Program-made: the position numbers and the translations under genes
Notes under the pieces: generated by a model
Seen by the model: the letters and a program-made list of their open reading frames with translations, nothing else
What the model was told of the DNA's origin: nothing
The model's database searches: none
Part shown: positions 7,795 to 18,497 of the stretch, piece by piece
How the letters are laid out: the number at the start of each line of letters is the position of its first letter
How positions within the stretch are numbered: position 1 is the stretch's first letter
Assembly: GCA_963723235.1 (NCBI GenBank)
Contig: CAVRPV010000017.1
Span: 219,822 to 283,821 of the forward strand
DNA: 64,000 nt
Reading direction: 5' to 3'
Source of the DNA: CAIRTM01 sp963723235
GTDB taxonomy: Bacteria; Desulfobacterota; WTBG01; CAIYCZ01; CAIRTM01

Positions 7795-10700
7795 TCAACC
7801 TTGAAATAATAATAGTTTCGGCGGGAACGTATACTGGCCGGCGCAGTCGCGCACGTCAAATTGAAACATGTAATCGCCAGGCGCCAGGCCCTCTACCGGC
7901 AGCGTCGTATAGGCATACTCACTTACCCGTCGGAATCAGCGCTCACAGTAATCCATGTCCACGCCGTATCGCCTACCTTGCGATAGCGCGCCCGGTGCGT
8001 GCACAGACCTGCGCAGGAGGCGTAATCATCACTGAAGGTCCACAGCACATAATAATTTTGGTCAAGCACAAAGGCTCTTGCCTCATGAGGTCGGCAATAC
8101 CGGCCACGGACCTGTTGCCAGAAACGGGCCATCCCGTGATCACCGGCGGGGCATCCGAGATTGCAACCCGGAAATAGTACGTAGCCGACTGCGTGGTCTG
8201 AGAAGCACAGTCGGTTACCGTAAACCGGAAGGCATACGTCGTGGCGTTCTGCAGGCTCTCAACCGGCAGCGTCACCCTAGGCATACCCCTTGGCAGCATT
8301 GACCGTAACGGGAAGCGCTGTCCAGCGTGCTGCCGCCAACTGCCTGATACTCGGCAATGTGCGTGCAGGCACCGGAACAGGAGACAAAATCATCACTGAA
8401 CGTCCACAGCACGTCGTAATTCTCGTCAAGATACATGGGGCTCTCAGCCGATGTCGGCAGCAGCGGCCAGTTGCCGGCTGCCAGAAACGGGCCGACCGTG
8501 ATTGCGGGGGGATCGTCATCGATCGCCGGCCGGCATTCGCCGTCCACGCATTCATAACCGCCAGGGCACTCGGTGTCATCAGTACAGCAAATTGATGCCG
8601 GATAACCATTCCATGTGGGGCTTGAAAAGCCCGTAGCCCCGGCCTTGTAGCAAATTTTTAAATCAGAATCAGTACCGACAAACACCTCTGTCCCCAGAGC
8701 AGGTGCATCCCCGAGAAAATATGCTGCAGACAACGAGGTGCACTGATTAAATGCATAGTCTCCGATATAAGAAATGCTATTCGGTAGTGTAATGCTGCCC
8801 AAACTGCTGCAATTCTGAAATGAATATTCACTAATACTTATAACGCTGTTACCGAAGTTCACGTCGGTCAAAGCGGTGCAACCCTCGAAAGCTTTTTCAT
8901 AAATATTTTTAACGCTATCGGGAATTGTCACGCTGGCTAAGCTGCGGCAACCAGCAAACGCTTCTTCGTAAATTTGTTCAACGCTGTTTCCGATGGTTAG
9001 ATTAGTCAAACTGGTGCATCCATAAAATGTTTTGCTCTCAATATAGTCAAGGCCATTCCCGATGGTCACGTCGGCTAAATTGACACAATCAGCAAACGCC
9101 CCGGTTCCAACCGAATCAACGCTGTCGGGTATGGTAACGTTTGTCAAAGCGCTACAGCCTTGAAAAGCATAATCATTAATGCCAGCAATGTTGTCAGGGA
9201 TGATCAGGCTGGTCAAACTGGTGCAATAAGCAAATGCATAAGAACAGATTTCATTAACGGTGCTTCCGAAGTTCACATCGGTTAAACTGCTGCAGCCAAA
9301 AAATGTATACGGCTCAATGCCGGTAATGCCGTTGCCAATGTTCACGGTGGTCAAATGAGTGCACGATTGAAATGCATTATAATCGATATATGTCACAGTG
9401 TCGGGTATCGTTACGCTGGTCAAGCCCACGCATCCATAAAAAGCCTTCTCAGCGATGACTGTAACGCTGCCGGGAACAGTGAATGCGCCCGGCTTGCCGC
9501 CTGGATATGCAAGAAGCCGTTTCTTGTCTTTGCTGCATAAAGCACCGTCTTCACTGCTGTAGTTACTATTGCTTTCACCAACTGTTATACCGGTTAAGCC
9601 GGTGCTCCCATAAAAAGCCTCCTCAGCAATATACGTAACGCTGTCAGGAACGGTGAATGCGCCCGGCTTGCCCCCGGGATATGTAAGAAGCTGTGTTTTT
9701 TCTTCGTTGTATAAGACACCGTCATCACTGCTATAGTTACTGTTGTTTTCATCGACTGTTATACCGGTCAAACTGGCACAGGAAATGAATGCCGTTGAAT
9801 AGAGGGATTCAACACCGGCGGGTATTGTGATGCTGGTCAAACTGCTACAATTGGCAAATGCATAATCTGCGATATAGGTGACGCTGTCGGGCAGTGTTAG
9901 GCCGGTCAATCTGCTGCAATTAGCAAATGCAGAATCATCGATAGAAACGAGGTTATTCGATAATGTAACGCTGGTTAAATTGCTGCAATATTCAAAGGCA
10001 TGAAACCCGATATAGCCCACGCTAGGCATTGTTACGCTGGTCAAACTGCTGCATTCAGCAAATGCATAAAATCCAATATAGCCCACGCTGTCGGGAATAT
10101 CCACGACGGTCAAGCTGCTGCAACATCTAAACACACCGTTCTGTATGCTGGTAACACGATTAGGTATTGTTATGCTGGTTAAACTGCTGCAATAAGCAAA
10201 CGCTTCATACTCGATACTGGTAACGCCATCGGGAATGTTTATACTGGTCAAACCGGTGCACCCATAAAATGCACTGTCACCAATCTCTGTAATACTCTCG
10301 GGAAGGGTTAGGCTGGTTAAACTGGTGCAATAAGCAAACGTTTCACCCGAGATACGGGTTACGCTGTTTCCGATGGTCACGTCGGTCAAACTGCTGCAAT
10401 AACGAAATGCCTGCCACCCGGTATCAGTGAGCCCATTTCCAAGGGTCACGCTCGTCAAATTAAGACAGGACTCAAACGCATTGTATCCGATACTGGTGAC
10501 GCTATCGGGTATGATAACACTGGTCAAAGCGGTGCAAAGAAGAAATGCGCCCTCTCCTATGCTGGCAACATTGTTGCCAATGGTCACGCTGGTCAATCCC
10601 CGGCAAACATTAAACGCATATTCCCCTATACTGGTGACGCTGTCAGGAATGGTTATGCTGGTTAAAGCGCTGTTGGCGTTAAATGCGTAGTTTCCAATGG

Positions 10701-11603
10701 CGGTAACACCGTCAGGTATTGTGAATGCAGCGGTTTTGCCTGGGCATGCGACAAGCACTGTTTTGTTTTTGTTGAACAAAACACCGTCCTCGCTGCTGTA
10801 GACGCTGTTATTGGCATCGACCAATATTTCGATCAAATTGCTGCAACCGCTGAAAGCCCCTTCACGAATGTCCGTAACAGTATCGGGTATGGTTATGCTG
10901 TTTAAGCTGCTGCAGGAAGCAAAAGCATAACCATCGATAATGGTAATGCTGTCCGGCAGTGTTACACTGGTCAGACTGCTGCATCTTGCGAATACATAAA
11001 GTCCAATAATAGTGACGCTGTTGGGGATATCAACACTGGTCAAACTGCTGCAATTTTCAAAAGCACTAGCCCCTATGCTGGTGACGCTGTCAGGTATGGT
11101 CACGGTGGTTAAACTTTTGCAATCGCGAAATCGCCATACTGCCCGATAATTTTAGCACCGGCGGATATGGTCACGTCGGTCAGACCGATGCAACCTTCAA
11201 ATACACATTGCCCCATGGTGGTAAGGCTGGCGGGTATGGTTACACTGGTTAAGCTGCGGCACGTGCCAAACGCATAAGCTTTCGATAGTGGTGACGCTAT
11301 CCGGTAATGTTACGCTGGTCAAATTTTTGCAGCTACCAAAGGCCTCGTACTTGATAGTGGTGACGGTATCCGGTAGTCTTAAACTGGTCACATTGTCATT
11401 GAAGCGAAACGCAGAGTTACCAATGGATCACAACCGGCAGGCCGTTCTATGGTGCCTGGAATAACAACATCACCCCCAGAGCCGGTATACTTGGTGATCG
11501 TAATTTTACCGCCTGATACGGTATATGTATAATCCAACGCCCAGGCATTTGATGTTAACAACAGCAACAAACAAACCGCCGGCCCAACAATGCACTTCCT
11601 CAT
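7795..11603 (-). pseudogene. giant BspA-type leucine-rich-repeat surface protein gene, frameshifted at both ends
   Basis: The ATG at 11603 (GGAGG 8 bases before it) opens a classic secreted BspA start: signal peptide ending NAWA, then DYTYTVSGGKITITKYTGSG. The core, open without a stop from 11103 down to 8272, carries about 30 LRR_5 (Treponema/BspA-type) repeats of about 23 residues, pattern SIGxxAFxxCSSLTSVTIPDSVT. Two longer insertions contain SNYSSEDGVL and YPGGKPGAFTVP. A cysteine cluster follows (CCTDDTECPGGYECVDGEC), then two copies of a beta-rich module with YxVLWTFSDDxxSCxGxCTH. At least three or four frame changes lie between about 11100 and 11450 and at least three between about 7920 and 8280. 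Translating across them restores the expected repeats. Such proteins are surface adhesins. It is either decayed or mis-sequenced; the intact 943-codon core argues the damage is recent or artefactual. Confidence 0.85.
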
Positions 11604-11621
11604 AATACCAGCCTCCACCAT

Positions 11622-11969
11622 TCAAAGTTCAAGTGATACAAAAGACAAAACTTTTATACGCCCCTGCAAATAGGTCTCTAAAGTGTTGCGGATTATGGAC
11701 AAAACCATACAATCGAAAACATACGATTGTCAATAAATAGTTTGTAAATTTTTAACTGATAATAAATATAATAGGCATACATAATTTTGGAAAAATTGGT
11801 ATATCACGTCTATGACAAGCGGGTATGTGCACCAACAACCATACAATCTTCAGTCCTGCCCGTGCTTGCAAAAAAAAACATATTCTTGTATGGTTTCTGA
11901 AGTGTTGACGGCCCCGCATTCGAGGCGTCGGGCGTTTTGATGATTGACCACAGGCTCAAGGATACTACC
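11622..11969. other. AT-rich intergenic region between divergent genes
   Basis: This separates the BspA-type gene (minus) from a small membrane protein gene (plus) and must hold both promoters. It is AT-rich around 11690-11790. I see no clear -35/-10 pair and no strong hairpin. Confidence 0.5.
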
Positions 11970-12221
11970 ATGAATGATTTCCTGCGGCTTGCCGCCTATA
12001 CCTTTCTGGCACTGATGGGAATTTCAGCCTGGAACACTTACCCGGAGGGCTGGCGCTATTATCTCGGCATCGTATTTTTTGTTGTGTGCGTACTGCGCAT
12101 CCTGATGATTCTGCGCCAGCGCATGAACAAAAAAGCCGCGCCCAGGGACAGCAATGCACAACCATCACAAAACCAGGCAGAAACAAACGAAACGGCTAAC
12201 ACGACTCCTACGGGACAGTAA
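11970..12221 (+). CDS. small inner-membrane protein, two predicted helices
   Basis: The product has 83 residues from the ATG at 11970 (an upstream ATG at 11937 would add 11). Hydrophobic stretches LAAYTFLALMGISAW and YYLGIVFFVVCVLRILMIL form two probable membrane helices, then RQRMNKK and a polar Gln/Asn/Thr-rich tail. Family not recognised. It is followed directly by a palindromic repeat element. Confidence 0.5.
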   Translation: MNDFLRLAAYTFLALMGISAWNTYPEGWRYYLGIVFFVVCVLRILMILRQRMNKKAAPRDSNAQPSQNQAETNETANTTPTGQ

Positions 12222-12247
12222 CAGGTTGTTGAAAAAGCCTTTTTACA

Positions 12248-12371
12248 CAGGCTGTTCAAAAACGCACAGATGCAAGGCGCGCGAAGTTGTGAGGAATGAG
12301 GCGTACTTTTCGTACGCCGCAGTGACGAACAATGAGCGCAACGCAGCAGATGGGCGTTTTTCAACAGCCTG
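12248..12371. repeat. dispersed palindromic element ending CAGGCTGTT...AACAGCCTG
   Basis: The ends are inverted: CAGGCTGTTCAAAAACGC at 12248 pairs with GCGTTTTTCAACAGCCTG ending at 12371, one mismatch. An inner hairpin GGCGTAC-TTTT-CGTACGCC lies near 12302. The whole unit folds into one long hairpin and has no coding capacity. A diverged second copy lies at 39387-39548. I recognise this unit as a repeated intergenic element of many Desulfobacterota and Geobacter-like genomes. Confidence 0.75.
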
Positions 12372-12387
12372 CTAATACCGGCACGCC

Positions 12388-13311
12388 ATGACACGACTGC
12401 CCAAAACACTCCTGTTCGCGGGAATCGCCTGCACGCTTTTGTGCACGATTGCACACGCGCGCACCGCCGATCACGCCTCATATTGCGCAGGCATGTATTC
12501 CTGCCTGCAGGAAACACCCGCTGGGTGCAGCGAGGAGGACTGCCAACAAACGGACTCCCGCTTCTCTGATGAGGCATACTGTTCGGTTTTCAAGGACCTG
12601 CAGGCGCGCGGCCTGCGCAGCACTTCCAAACAGGGCAAACAGATATACAAAAAGGTTTCCGGCAAACACCGCGTTGAATATGCAATCGACGGGACGCTGC
12701 CCATGTCCGCGGCAGTCATAACCTACCTGATGAACAACCTGCCCTTTGCCGCACAGCTGATCAATGCCTATCAGGGCACCAATTACCAGGCCGCATATCT
12801 CGACAAAACAAAAAAACGCTTTTCGGGCTCAGGTGAAAGCCTGTCCGGAGTTTTTACCACGGTTCTGCAGAATGAACAGCAGACCCGCTCGCTGTATCAC
12901 GGTTCCGGCACTGCCGAGGTTATGGTATGGCGCCTGAGAGGCAACGCTCTGGTGACATTTGATTTTGAAGAAGCCGGAGCGCGTGCAATAACCTACCGTC
13001 TCCGCTGCATGGTATTCCCGCACAGCCTGTTCGTGAAGTCGATTCTCAACTTCATCCTTTTCCGCAATGCAATTGTAAAGGTGCTTGATGAAACCGTCGG
13101 TTTTGTCCAGGATTCGGCCATGGCTTTCCAACGGGGAGAGCGCGAGCCGATTAAAAACTATCCGGCTTTCTCTACCCCGGAAGGTTTGCAGCACATCAAG
13201 GAATTCCAGGAACTGCTGCAGCGCACCATGGGTGAGGCTGAAGCGCCCCCCCTGCCGGAAGCAGCCACACCGGATCAGGCAATGCCAGAACCTGCCGGCA
13301 CACTCCCCTGA
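12388..13311 (+). CDS. secreted protein of unknown function
   Basis: The product has 307 residues with a signal peptide ending IAHA. The mature N-terminus is cysteine-rich (YCAGMYSCLQETPAGCSEEDCQQ), suggesting disulfides outside the cytoplasm. A central alpha/beta region (YEIDGT-like, LPFAAQLINAYQGTNYQAAY, RFSGSGESLSG) and a proline-rich C-terminus follow. No known family recognised. It converges with truA with 7 bases between stops. Confidence 0.65.
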   Translation: MTRLPKTLLFAGIACTLLCTIAHARTADHASYCAGMYSCLQETPAGCSEEDCQQTDSRFSDEAYCSVFKDLQARGLRSTSKQGKQIYKKVSGKHRVEYAIDGTLPMSAAVITYLMNNLPFAAQLINAYQGTNYQAAYLDKTKKRFSGSGESLSGVFTTVLQNEQQTRSLYHGSGTAEVMVWRLRGNALVTFDFEEAGARAITYRLRCMVFPHSLFVKSILNFILFRNAIVKVLDETVGFVQDSAMAFQRGEREPIKNYPAFSTPEGLQHIKEFQELLQRTMGEAEAPPLPEAATPDQAMPEPAGTLP

Positions 13312-13318
13312 AGCGCCA

Positions 13319-14059
13319 TCAGTCGTAGCGCACTTCCTTTAAAAACAGACCACGGGCCGGTGCGGTTACTCCGGCCCGGGAGCGGTCATGCGCCTTCAGG
13401 ATATCCTGCATATCCGCCGCGTTCAACTTTCCCAGTCCCGCGTCAACCAGTGTGCCCACAATGCCGCGAACCATGTGCCTGAGAAACGACGTTGCCTGAA
13501 TTTCAAACAGCAGCAGAGCCGGTCCCACACGCTTCAACCTGACCCGCCTGACCTCCCGCACCGTGCACACGTCTTCACGCTCCCGGGCCTGAAATGAGCT
13601 GAAATCGTGCATGCCGACAAGTTCGCCGGCAGAGGCACGCATGGCGTCAAGGTCGAGCGGTTTCCTGATATGCCAGGCATAGCGCCGGTAAAACGGCGAG
13701 GGTGCGGGTGTGTTCATGATGATATACCAATACGTGCGTAACGTAGCATCAAAACGCGCATGAAATTCGGGTGGAGCCTCAACAGCCCCGGCAATGACCA
13801 CGTCAGGGGGCAGCAGGCAATTGAGGCCCTTTTGCAGCTGCGGCATGTCTATACGGGAGTGCGTCTTGAAATGGGCCACCTGCCCCAGGGCGTGCACGCC
13901 GGTATCAGTGCGGCCCGAGCCATGCAGCACAACCGGATGATTGCATACAATAGCCAGCGCCTCCTGCAGCACCTGCTGAACAGTGCTATGGCTGGCCTGC
14001 ATCTGCCAACCGTAATACTCTGTCCCGTCATATTGAATGGTAAGTTTAATGGTTCTCAT
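13319..14059 (-). CDS. truA: tRNA pseudouridine(38-40) synthase
   Basis: The product has 246 residues starting MRTIKLTIQYDGTEYYGWQ at 14059. The catalytic aspartate is in GSGRTDTGVHALGQ and the family signature FLRHMVRGIVGTLVDAG is near the C-terminus. It isomerises uridines 38-40 in the anticodon arm of many tRNAs. The open frame extends upstream to 14296, but those extra 79 codons run into the antisense of the IS481 remnant and lack family similarity. Confidence 0.95.
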   Translation of the reverse strand: MRTIKLTIQYDGTEYYGWQMQASHSTVQQVLQEALAIVCNHPVVLHGSGRTDTGVHALGQVAHFKTHSRIDMPQLQKGLNCLLPPDVVIAGAVEAPPEFHARFDATLRTYWYIIMNTPAPSPFYRRYAWHIRKPLDLDAMRASAGELVGMHDFSSFQAREREDVCTVREVRRVRLKRVGPALLLFEIQATSFLRHMVRGIVGTLVDAGLGKLNAADMQDILKAHDRSRAGVTAPARGLFLKEVRYD

Positions 14060-14126
14060 TTTGACATTGACCCTCTGCGTTAATAGTACGTAAGATGAGC
14101 GTGTCAGTGTTAGAGGAGGTTTTGTA

Positions 14127-14897
14127 ATGGTTATGCACAAACGTTCGGTTACACCCTGACGCCAAAAAATCTGGCAGTTATGGCAAACAGGCCAGTACAA
14201 GGTCAGCCTCTGGCTGAGCCTACCGAGTCTCAAGGCCAACGATCTATAAACACTTGCACGGGCAGAACAGGAGTTTCTGCCGAGAAAAAGTGTCATGATC
14301 GGTTCGCAGCCTCAAATACGGGCTGAAACGGCTGGCCAGGTTGAGCGTGACTCGAAGAAGACGCAAACGCGAGCCAGACGCTACAACAAGTCCTATCCGG
14401 GAGAGTTGGTTCACTTTGACAGCAAGCGTCTCCCGTTGATGAAGGGTGAGGACAGACACTGCTAAGGGAGTATCTGTTTGTCGCGATTGATGATTTTTCC
14501 CGGGAACTCTACGCAGGCATCTTCCCGGACAAAACGCAATACAGTGCGGAACTGTTTTTGCGCCAGGTGGTCGATGAGTGCTCTTACCCATCGACTACAC
14601 CTACTCAGATAACGGTAAAGAGTTCAAAGGAGCCAGTAAACACGCATTTGTGACAACCTGCTCCCAACTCGGCATTGGTCAAAATTCACCCGGATCAATC
14701 GGCCGCAGACCAACGGCAAGGCCGAACGGGTGATCCGTACACTCATGGAATGTGCATCAGCAGGAAATTTTCCAAAATCGGAAGACCGTAAATCAGCCTG
14801 CTGCGTTTATCAACTTCTACAACACGGTAAACCCCACAAAGGAATTGACAATATGACGCCATATGAAAAACTAATCATACCTATGACAGAAGTGTAA
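14127..14897 (+). pseudogene. IS481-family transposase remnant
   Basis: Translation with several frame changes gives a degraded DDE transposase: an N-terminal helix-turn-helix (QTGQYKVS, SRPTIYKHL), then PGELVHFDSKRLP, EYLFVAIDDFSRELYAGIF, YSDNGKEFKG, NRPQTNGKAERVIRTLMEM and HKGIDNMTPYEKL. The order and wording match IS481 transposases. The start has a good GAGGAGG at 14113. At least four frameshifts and stops make it dead. The ends of the element are not clear, so no target duplication could be defined. Confidence 0.85.
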
Positions 14898-14953
14898 ACA
14901 ACGGAGAAAAATGTTACTTTAGCATAATTAAGCATAACAGGAGGATAAAAAAC

Positions 14954-15826
14954 GTGGAAAAGCTCAAAATAGGCATCCCCAAGGGCAGCCTGGAGAAAGC
15001 CACCATAGATCTGTTTAAACGATCGGGCTGGAACATTAACACCAGCTCGCGCAGCTATTTCCCACGCATTGATGATGAGCAGCTTTCCTGCTCGCTGGTT
15101 CGTGCCCAGGAAATGCCACGTTTTGTTGAAAGCGGAACGCTTGACCTCGGCCTGACCGGCCGGGACTGGATACTTGAGAATGAAGCAGATGTCGTAGTGG
15201 TCGATGACCTTATCTACTCCAAGGCAACCAAAAAAAAGGCCCGCTGGGTGCTGGTTGTGAAGGAAGGATCGCCGTTCAGCACAATTGAAGATATGCAGGG
15301 CAAGAAAATCTACACCGAGCTTGTCAATTTCACAAAAAAATATTTTGCCGAGCGCAGCATCAGCGTAGAGGTTGCATTTTCCTGGGGAGCGACTGAAGGA
15401 AAAGTTGTCGAAGGCCTGGCCGACGCAATCGTCGAAGTTACCGAAACCGGCAGCACCATCAAAGCGCACGGCCTGAAAATTATTGCTGAGCTTCTGGAGA
15501 CCAATACGCAGCTTATCGCCAGCAAGGCCGCCTGGGATAATCCCTGGAAAAAAGAAAAAATCGAACAGATCGCCCGCCTGCTGAAAGGGGCCCTGCGCGC
15601 CGACGGCATGGTAGGGCTGAAAATGAATGTTCCGCGCGAAAAAGTAGCAGATGTCGTCGCCCAGCTGCCCAGCATCACTGCGCCCACGATTGCCAATCTC
15701 TATCAATCAGAGTGGCTCTCGGTTGAAACAGTTATCGCAGAGAGCGAGGTGCGCGAAATTGTCGGACGCCTGCTCAAAAAAGGGGCAGAAGGCATTATCG
15801 AATATTCACTCAATAAAATCATTTAG
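14954..15826 (+). CDS. hisG: ATP phosphoribosyltransferase, long form
   Basis: The product has 290 residues starting with GTG at 14954, preceded by AGGAGGAT. It begins KLKIGIPKGSLEKATIDLF and contains GLTGRDWI and the PRPP-binding region DAIVEVTETGSTIKAHGLKII. The length and C-terminal regulatory domain (from about residue 215) mark the HisZ-independent, histidine-inhibited long form. It catalyses the first step of histidine synthesis. No other his gene is here; alr follows 39 bases later. The IS481 remnant sits directly upstream, so its original promoter region may be altered. Confidence 0.95.
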   Translation: MEKLKIGIPKGSLEKATIDLFKRSGWNINTSSRSYFPRIDDEQLSCSLVRAQEMPRFVESGTLDLGLTGRDWILENEADVVVVDDLIYSKATKKKARWVLVVKEGSPFSTIEDMQGKKIYTELVNFTKKYFAERSISVEVAFSWGATEGKVVEGLADAIVEVTETGSTIKAHGLKIIAELLETNTQLIASKAAWDNPWKKEKIEQIARLLKGALRADGMVGLKMNVPREKVADVVAQLPSITAPTIANLYQSEWLSVETVIAESEVREIVGRLLKKGAEGIIEYSLNKII

Positions 15827-15865
15827 CGCCGCACCTGTCGCGAAGCACCGGGATACCGGCCTGCC

Positions 15866-17005
15866 ATGTCCGAACTTACCTGGGTTGAAATTTCAAGCAA
15901 TGCCCTGCGCAACAACATCGCCCGCCTGCGCTCCCTGATCGGCCCCGCAACGCTTCTGTGCGCCTGCGTCAAGGCGAATGCCTACGGGCATGGACTATGC
16001 GAAGCCGGGCGCATCTTTATCGACGCGGGCGCGGACTGGCTCAGCGTACATTCCCTGCATGAGGCCCGCCGACTGCGACAATCCGGTCTCAGCTGCCCTG
16101 TCTATATTCTCGGCCCGCTCGATCCGGAGGATTACCCTGAGGCCCTGCAGCTTGACTGCCGCCTGGTTGTCTATAATGAAGACGATCTCCCGCACATTGC
16201 CCGGGCCGCGCGAGCCTGCGGGACGAAAGCGCGGCTGCATATCAAGATTGAAACCGGCACCAATCGCCAGGGCATCGGTCCCGGACTGCTTGAACCCCTG
16301 TGCGCCGCGATTGTTAAAAACCCCGACCTGATGCTCGAAGGTCTTTCAACCCATTTTGCCAATATAGAGGACACCACCGATCACAGCTTCGCTGAAAAGC
16401 AACTGCATCGTCTGCAGGCCGCGCTTGACCTGCTTGCCGAACGCGGCATCAAAGCGCCGATTGTGCACTGTGCCAATTCCGCCGCTACTATTCTGTTTCC
16501 CGACAGCCATTTTCAGATGGTACGCACCGGCATAGCCGCCTACGGCATGTGGCCTTCAAATGAAACCTACGTGTCATTCGTCAGGGAACGCGCCAACGGT
16601 TTTGTCCTCAAACCGGCCCTGACCTGGAAGTCCCGCGTCGCCCAGATCAAGCACGTGCCCGGCGGTGAGTACATCGGGTACGGATGCACCTTCAAAACCG
16701 GGCACGCAACGCGCCTGGCCGTTATTCCGGTCGGTTATTATGACGGTTTTGATCGCGGCATTGCTGGCGGCCATGTCTTGATCCGGGGACAACGGGCACC
16801 CATTCGCGGCCGGATCTGCATGAACCTGTTCATGGCTGAGGTTACCGATATCAGCGATGTTTGCCTTGGGGATGAGGTTGTGCTGCTGGGATGCGACGGA
16901 GAAGAATGCATTTCCGCTGAACAAATAGCCCGCTGGTCGGCAACCATCAACTATGAAGTGACCAGCCGCATCAACGACCGCATTCCACGCATTATTACGG
17001 ACTAA
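15866..17005 (+). CDS. alr: alanine racemase
   Basis: The product has 379 residues. The PLP lysine is Lys36 in CVKANAYGHG, the second catalytic base is the Tyr in IGYGCTF near residue 270, and RTGIAAYGMWPS is the substrate/phosphate region. It interconverts L- and D-alanine for peptidoglycan. The C-terminal beta domain is intact (RICMNLFMAEVTD). A hairpin on the opposite strand follows. Confidence 0.95.
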   Translation: MSELTWVEISSNALRNNIARLRSLIGPATLLCACVKANAYGHGLCEAGRIFIDAGADWLSVHSLHEARRLRQSGLSCPVYILGPLDPEDYPEALQLDCRLVVYNEDDLPHIARAARACGTKARLHIKIETGTNRQGIGPGLLEPLCAAIVKNPDLMLEGLSTHFANIEDTTDHSFAEKQLHRLQAALDLLAERGIKAPIVHCANSAATILFPDSHFQMVRTGIAAYGMWPSNETYVSFVRERANGFVLKPALTWKSRVAQIKHVPGGEYIGYGCTFKTGHATRLAVIPVGYYDGFDRGIAGGHVLIRGQRAPIRGRICMNLFMAEVTDISDVCLGDEVVLLGCDGEECISAEQIARWSATINYEVTSRINDRIPRIITD

Positions 17006-17021
17006 AGCCTCAAGGGCTGTC

Positions 17022-17049
17022 AAAAAAAAGAGGCCCTTACGGGCCTCTT
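17022..17049 (-). terminator. terminator for the pal-like gene
   Basis: On the minus strand, AAGAGGCCC-GTAA-GGGCCTCTT is followed by an eight-T run (17022-17029 reversed). It ends transcription of the Pal-like lipoprotein gene and separates it from alr. Confidence 0.8.
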
Positions 17050-17099
17050 CATCTAACGCATGCATTCTGCGCATTAACTTCTGCACAGTTTATGGGAAT

Positions 17100-17744
17100 C
17101 TAGTTAATAACAACCAGTTCAGCCCGGCGATTCATCTCCCGGCCAGTCTTGGTCTTGTTGTCTCCAACAGGGTTTGCTTCCCCATCGCCTTTGGTCATAA
17201 GGCGAGAAGCACTGATACCCTTATCGACCAGATATGCCTTAACCGCTGCTGCCCGTTTCTCTGAAAGCTTCAGATTATAGGCCTCAGGGCCCATTGAACA
17301 GGTATAGCCGGTAATCATGACCTTCTTATCGCCCTGTTTCTGCAAAGCGCTTGCAGCTGCATCAAGCACGGGATTGTATTCAGCCTTGATAACAGCCTTG
17401 TTGAAATCGAACTGCACACCGTTCAATACGATCTTCTCGGCAACCTTCGCCACAGGAGCCGGCTTGGGTGCTGCCACCGGAGGAGCAGGAGCGGGCTCGT
17501 CTTTGCAGACAAGATATCCGGTCACGCCGCCGACAAGAGCACCGGCCACGCCGCCGATAATGCCGCCGCCGAGCCTGTTGTCGTGGGAGGGTCCCATGTC
17601 ACCTATAATGGCTCCAGCGGTTGCGCCCACTGCTGCACCTGTCGCAGCACCTACACTGGCACACTTGGCACGCTTGCTCATGCTTGAGCAACCCGTTGCA
17701 ATAAAGAGTGCCATAACTAAAAGAACCAGCCATTTTGTTTTCAT
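17100..17744 (-). CDS. OmpA/Pal-family peptidoglycan-associated lipoprotein with glycine zipper
   Basis: The product has 214 residues from the ATG at 17744 (AAAGGAGA just upstream). The lipobox is IATGC. Residues about 35-75 are a glycine-zipper stretch (AAVGATAGAIIGDMG, GGGIIGGVAGALVGG), then a Pro/Ala linker. The C-terminal OmpA-like domain has FDFNKAVIKAEYNPVL and the peptidoglycan-binding core MITGYTCSMGPEAYNLKLS and RLMTKGDGEANP, with NRRAELV at the end. It anchors the outer membrane to peptidoglycan. A strong minus-strand terminator follows. Confidence 0.9.
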   Translation of the reverse strand: MKTKWLVLLVMALFIATGCSSMSKRAKCASVGAATGAAVGATAGAIIGDMGPSHDNRLGGGIIGGVAGALVGGVTGYLVCKDEPAPAPPVAAPKPAPVAKVAEKIVLNGVQFDFNKAVIKAEYNPVLDAAASALQKQGDKKVMITGYTCSMGPEAYNLKLSEKRAAAVKAYLVDKGISASRLMTKGDGEANPVGDNKTKTGREMNRRAELVVIN

Positions 17745-17866
17745 TTGTTCTCCTTTCAAAAGATTGTTGGGGATGTATACATTACTGCTACTGTTTAATA
17801 ACCTTTAAACTGTTTTTATATGTAGACTATTATAAAAAAGAAATCAAGCTTTATAATAAATTTTTT

Positions 17867-18379
17867 TTAATTCGAGGCCGGTTTAACCGGAATGCCCTTC
17901 AGTGTTGCGCTCAGCCTGTCAAAATACTCGCGTTCAAGCCAACCCTTTGAGTCAAGAACAAGCTGCCGTTCCCGTGAAAGAATCACGTCGAGCGCGGTTT
18001 TGCCGGTGGCGGTAAACTTGGTATTGATTTCCACGCGTGTCCTTTCTGGACTGACCGGACGCACCTTAATGACCACGTTTGCAACCGCATAGCTGAGCAG
18101 CATACCGCTGTCGTCAAATGCATAGCGTTCAAGCTGCTTGACCGTGATATTCTTTTGGAAAGAAATAAACCCGGTGCTTTTATCGACCATGCTGAGTTTC
18201 TCCTCGCCGGTCGTGACCGCCGCAAGCAACTGCGCCCACACGGTATCATAGTCGGCGAAAAAAACCCGCACCCGGTCTATCTCGGGGCGCTCTTCAACAC
18301 TTGTCGTAGCGCAGCCCGCGATGCAGAGGGCAGCAAGCATGATGCTGAATACACCTGTAGTTCGTTTTGCTTGTCGCAT
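17867..18379 (-). CDS. lipoprotein of unknown function
   Basis: The product has 170 residues with a signal peptide and lipobox IAGC (about residue 22). The mature part is a mixed alpha/beta domain with VRVFFADYDTVWAQLLAAV, STGFISFQKNI and VANVVIKVRPVSPERTRVEINTKF. The arrangement recalls small BamC-like or DUF4136-like envelope domains, but I cannot assign a family. An AGGA precedes the start. It lies upstream of the pal-like gene on the same strand, 122 bases apart, so the two may be co-expressed. Confidence 0.6.
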   Translation of the reverse strand: MRQAKRTTGVFSIMLAALCIAGCATTSVEERPEIDRVRVFFADYDTVWAQLLAAVTTGEEKLSMVDKSTGFISFQKNITVKQLERYAFDDSGMLLSYAVANVVIKVRPVSPERTRVEINTKFTATGKTALDVILSRERQLVLDSKGWLEREYFDRLSATLKGIPVKPASN

Positions 18380-18497
18380 ACTCTATTCCTATATTCTGTT
18401 TAAAGACGCATCATAGTGCTGTCCACCTGCATTTGCAAGGGAAAAAATGCTCCCTGATACCGAATCGGACAGTTCTGCATTTCCTTCTGCTTTTCAA

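Noticed and set aside
13319..14296. Longer TruA reading from 14296
   Set aside because: The extra 79 codons are antisense to the IS481 remnant and do not resemble TruA; the family start is at 14059.
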